Below, in pieces: positions 61,438 to 64,000 of a stretch of 64,000 nucleotides of DNA. The DNA comes from Vallitalea maricola. GTDB taxonomy: Bacteria > Bacillota > Clostridia > Lachnospirales > Vallitaleaceae. Numbering within the stretch: the stretch's first letter is position 1; every line of letters starts with the position of its first letter. The stretch covers positions 1-64,000 of the forward strand of contig NZ_BTPU01000027.1 in NCBI RefSeq assembly GCF_036985595.1, in the 5' to 3' direction. Under the pieces are notes generated by a model, which saw only the letters and a list, made by a program, of their open reading frames with translations, made no database searches and had not been told where the DNA came from. The translations under genes and the position numbers were made by a program.

Positions 61438-62751
61438 ATGGAGAAAAATAATAAAGAGTATATAGTTTTAGTAGTTTTAGCTATCATTATGATAGCAGTT
61501 CTTTTTATAAAAATGCCAAAAGACAATGCAGAAGGCAGTATCCCTAAGATAGATATTAATAGCTTAAGCGATAATGGTAATTATGAAGATATTATTGAAT
61601 TATGGAGACAAGATATCTCATATCTAGCTAAGAACTTAAAATCAAGACATAAGAACCTTTATCATACTATAAGTAAAAATGAATTAGGGAAAGAAACTAA
61701 CCTATTATTGGAAAAAATACCTGATTTGAATAATATAGGAAGAGTTATAGGAATCAAAAGATTAGTTGCAAAAATAGGTGATGGACACACTACTGTTATA
61801 GAAAATATGAATGTGAGATATTTCCCCTTGAAATTTATGATATTTGAAGATGGGATAGTTGTTACTAATACGACACAAGAGTATAAAGAGATATTAGGAA
61901 CCAAATTGATACAGATAGGTAATGAACCAGTAGAAAACATTATTGATAAGATGGGAGACATGATCTCTAGGGATAATGATGTACAATTATTGAAAGGCAC
62001 TCTGAATTATCTAATAAATGCTGACTTCTTATATGAATATGGATATATCAAAGATATAAAAGAAAGTAAATATGTTTTCCAGAATTCAGAAGGTGAAAAA
62101 ATCACATTAGACCTTAAGAGCTTATCGACTCAAAGTAATAACAAATGGGTTTCTATCGTGAGTAAATACCCTAAGATAGCTGACATGATCTATATTAAAA
62201 ACACAAACAATCCATATTGGTATGAATACTTGTCAGAAGAGAAATTAATATATTTTCAATATAATGTATGTATGAATAATAAGGAAAAACCAATAAATGA
62301 ATTCATAGATGAATTATCAGCATTCATAGAAGATAAAGAAGTAGAGAAATTTGTATTTGACATGAGATTCAATGGTGGAGGAGATTCTCGTATTATTGAG
62401 CCACTAATTGATAAACTTGCTAAAAATAAAGCTATCAATACAAAAGATAATTTGTATGTAGTTATTGGCAGTGATACTTTTTCATCTGCAATACTTAATA
62501 CTCTATCTATGAAAAAAGAAACCAATGCGACACTTATCGGTAGTCCAACTGGAGGTAAACCAAACCATTATGGTGAAATAAAGACTTTCAAATTACCCAA
62601 CACTGGTATTACAATCCAATATTCTACCAAATATTTTAAACATAGTAATAATGATGAGGATTCTATATATCCAGATATCAATATAAAGTATTATTTAGAT
62701 GATTTTATTAATGGTGTAGACCCAGTGATGAATAAAATTATGAAAAAGTAA
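61438..62751 (+). CDS. S41 family peptidase-like lipid-anchored or membrane protein
   Basis: This 437-residue protein has one N-terminal membrane helix (residues ~8-25) and a C-terminal S41/C-terminal-processing-protease-like domain. The nucleophile is probably the Ser of GSDTFSSAILN, and the preceding DMRFNGGGDSR and the following IGSPTGGKPNHYGE are typical. No PDZ domain is clear. Known S41 proteases cut misfolded or regulatory proteins. As it follows PadR and the HAAS-type gene, it may be induced with them, for example under envelope stress. Confidence 0.8.
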   Translation: MEKNNKEYIVLVVLAIIMIAVLFIKMPKDNAEGSIPKIDINSLSDNGNYEDIIELWRQDISYLAKNLKSRHKNLYHTISKNELGKETNLLLEKIPDLNNIGRVIGIKRLVAKIGDGHTTVIENMNVRYFPLKFMIFEDGIVVTNTTQEYKEILGTKLIQIGNEPVENIIDKMGDMISRDNDVQLLKGTLNYLINADFLYEYGYIKDIKESKYVFQNSEGEKITLDLKSLSTQSNNKWVSIVSKYPKIADMIYIKNTNNPYWYEYLSEEKLIYFQYNVCMNNKEKPINEFIDELSAFIEDKEVEKFVFDMRFNGGGDSRIIEPLIDKLAKNKAINTKDNLYVVIGSDTFSSAILNTLSMKKETNATLIGSPTGGKPNHYGEIKTFKLPNTGITIQYSTKYFKHSNNDEDSIYPDINIKYYLDDFINGVDPVMNKIMKK

Positions 62752-62876
62752 ATTCGGGATAATATATGTATTGAAATATCCACTGCTGTAATATTGTACT
62801 TGCGATTTATAGGTATGAAAGATAGGACATAGGGTTAATCTATAAATATATACAATAACAGCAGAGGAGGATATTT

Positions 62877-64000
62877 ATGAAAAAGAGAAAAATTATAGGA
62901 CTATTATTATATTTTTGTTTAGCTATAGGTTTATTGTATGGATGCAAAAGTTATAGCGAAACAACATCTAGAGATAAAAGTACCCATACAGCCATAGAGA
63001 TTAATAACGAGGATAATGATTCAGAGGATATAGAAAAGTCACAGGATGATGATAGAGTAACATTGACTCTAGTAGAGAAAGATTTTATGCCGTCTGATCC
63101 TGACGATTTAGAGTATATTGATGAAATAAATTCTGCATTATCAAAAAATGGAATAAAAGCGAAGTTAGAATTAGTACAGCTTCCTCAAGGAAGTTATTCT
63201 GAAAAATTAGATGAATTGATTGCTGACGGTAATATTCCTGATATCATGTGGTTTAGGGATGAAATTGATAAAAAATATGTTGAACAGGGTATGTTAGTTG
63301 ATTTGACGGATTATATTAATGATTCAAAAGTATTGGGTAAAGCTATGGAAGAATACAATAAATCACGTATAGATTCGTATCCATATTTGTTAAGGATAAG
63401 ATATAACACACCTAAGATAGCAGTGGTCAGAAAAGATTGGTTAGATGAGTTAGAATTACCAATTCCTGAGACGGTCCAGGATTATTATACTGTATTAAGC
63501 GCATTTGCTAACAGTGATTTTGATCATAATGGTGAAAAAGATACTTATGGCGTAACAGTTACAGGAGATACAGATAGACTTGATGATATTTTCAATGCTG
63601 CTTTTTCAATGCCTACCACTTGGATAAAAGACGAAACTGGTAAATATATCTATTCAAAGGTAAGTTGGTGTGAAAAAGAGAAATTAGCTTTTTATCGTAA
63701 ATTGGTAGAAGAAAAAATACTTGATCCAGATTATGCTGTAACTAAATGGGATTCTATGGAGGAAAAATTATATACAGGAAAAGTCGGTATGGTTATAGGT
63801 TCAGCAGGAAAAGTCATTGAAATCTATAATACCAAACTTAGAAATGCAGGAGTTGAAACTGATTTGATACCCCTTGATCCTCCTATAGGAAATAGCGGCA
63901 ATGGATTAGCTCCAGTAGATGTTACAAGAGAGGATAAAGGTTTTGCAATATCTACTCAGTCTGAGCATAAAGATCTGGCTTTTAGAGTACTAGAATTTAT
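62877..64000 (+). CDS. Extracellular solute-binding lipoprotein, truncated by the window edge
   Basis: This frame starts at ATG 62877 after GAGGAGG and runs open to the end of the window (about 374 residues). The signal peptide ends in a lipobox-like LLYGC with Cys23. After an acidic linker comes a solute-binding domain of the carbohydrate ABC family, with IPDIMWFRDEIDKKYVEQGMLVDLTDYI and VGMVIGSAGKV. It resembles the LplA-type binding protein at 382 but is not a close copy. Permease genes probably follow outside the window. Confidence 0.8.
   Translation, partial: MKKRKIIGLLLYFCLAIGLLYGCKSYSETTSRDKSTHTAIEINNEDNDSEDIEKSQDDDRVTLTLVEKDFMPSDPDDLEYIDEINSALSKNGIKAKLELVQLPQGSYSEKLDELIADGNIPDIMWFRDEIDKKYVEQGMLVDLTDYINDSKVLGKAMEEYNKSRIDSYPYLLRIRYNTPKIAVVRKDWLDELELPIPETVQDYYTVLSAFANSDFDHNGEKDTYGVTVTGDTDRLDDIFNAAFSMPTTWIKDETGKYIYSKVSWCEKEKLAFYRKLVEEKILDPDYAVTKWDSMEEKLYTGKVGMVIGSAGKVIEIYNTKLRNAGVETDLIPLDPPIGNSGNGLAPVDVTREDKGFAISTQSEHKDLAFRVLEF

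Overview
The window looks like chromosomal DNA of a low-GC, spore-forming anaerobe of the class Clostridia. The evidence is strong AT bias, AGGAGG-type ribosome binding sites, a CotS/CotS/CotSA spore-coat locus, a butyryl-CoA dehydrogenase/ETF locus and a complete selenocysteine toolkit. I cannot name a species. No phage, transposase, CRISPR array or rRNA was found. The only tRNA gene is tRNA-Sec.

Layout. 0.2-7 kb: an LplABC-type oligosaccharide ABC importer followed by MurQ, a GH3 beta-N-acetylhexosaminidase and a GNAT protein, probably for amino-sugar or muropeptide uptake. 7-9.2 kb (minus): a monofunctional peptidoglycan glycosyltransferase and peptidase T. 9.5-14.2 kb: a secreted GH85 endoglycosidase, a TraX-like protein and a TspO-related membrane protein. 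14.3-18.7 kb (minus): a preQ1-riboswitch operon encoding a 2-hydroxyacyl-CoA-dehydratase-like iron-sulfur protein, its ATP-dependent activase, QueD, QueE, FolE and QueC. 18.7-25.3 kb: a potassium channel, a structured intergenic element, two small proteins, TrpS and the spore-coat genes. 25.6-29.3 kb (minus): UDP-glucose dehydrogenase, a lipoprotein and an AI-2E-family protein. 29.5-36.7 kb: a four-domain persulfide-handling flavoprotein, a methyltransferase, a YitT protein, tRNA-Sec, a selenocysteine-containing SelD, and SelA. 36.8-49.2 kb: a catabolic cluster equivalent to the uncharacterised ygc cluster of E. coli (SDR, FAD oxidase, MFS, FGGY kinase, ETF, GlpP-type antiterminator), enlarged by a second ETF pair and a second FAD oxidase, plus a BCCT transporter. 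49.3-52.2 kb: an ATC-hydrolase-family protein and SelB. 52.5-58.4 kb: MaoC, Bcd-EtfBA, a YedF-like protein, carbamate kinase and cyclophilin. 58.4-64 kb: a Phd-Uma2 fusion, lipoproteins, a PadR/HAAS-type/S41 operon, and a truncated solute-binding protein.

Main points of interest. (1) The nitrogenase-like HgdB/HgdC pair inside a preQ1-controlled queuosine operon, where QueF is absent, is a candidate new enzyme of queuosine biosynthesis. (2) The ygc-like cluster has a long leader terminator that may be the target of its own GlpP-type protein. (3) A decayed duplicate of the tRNA-Sec/selD head lies upstream of the working copy. (4) Two 145-nt intergenic elements of equal length carry compensatory base changes, and a third, larger structured element lies at 19.7 kb. 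Several gene starts were set from ribosome binding sites, so they differ from the longest possible reading frames.
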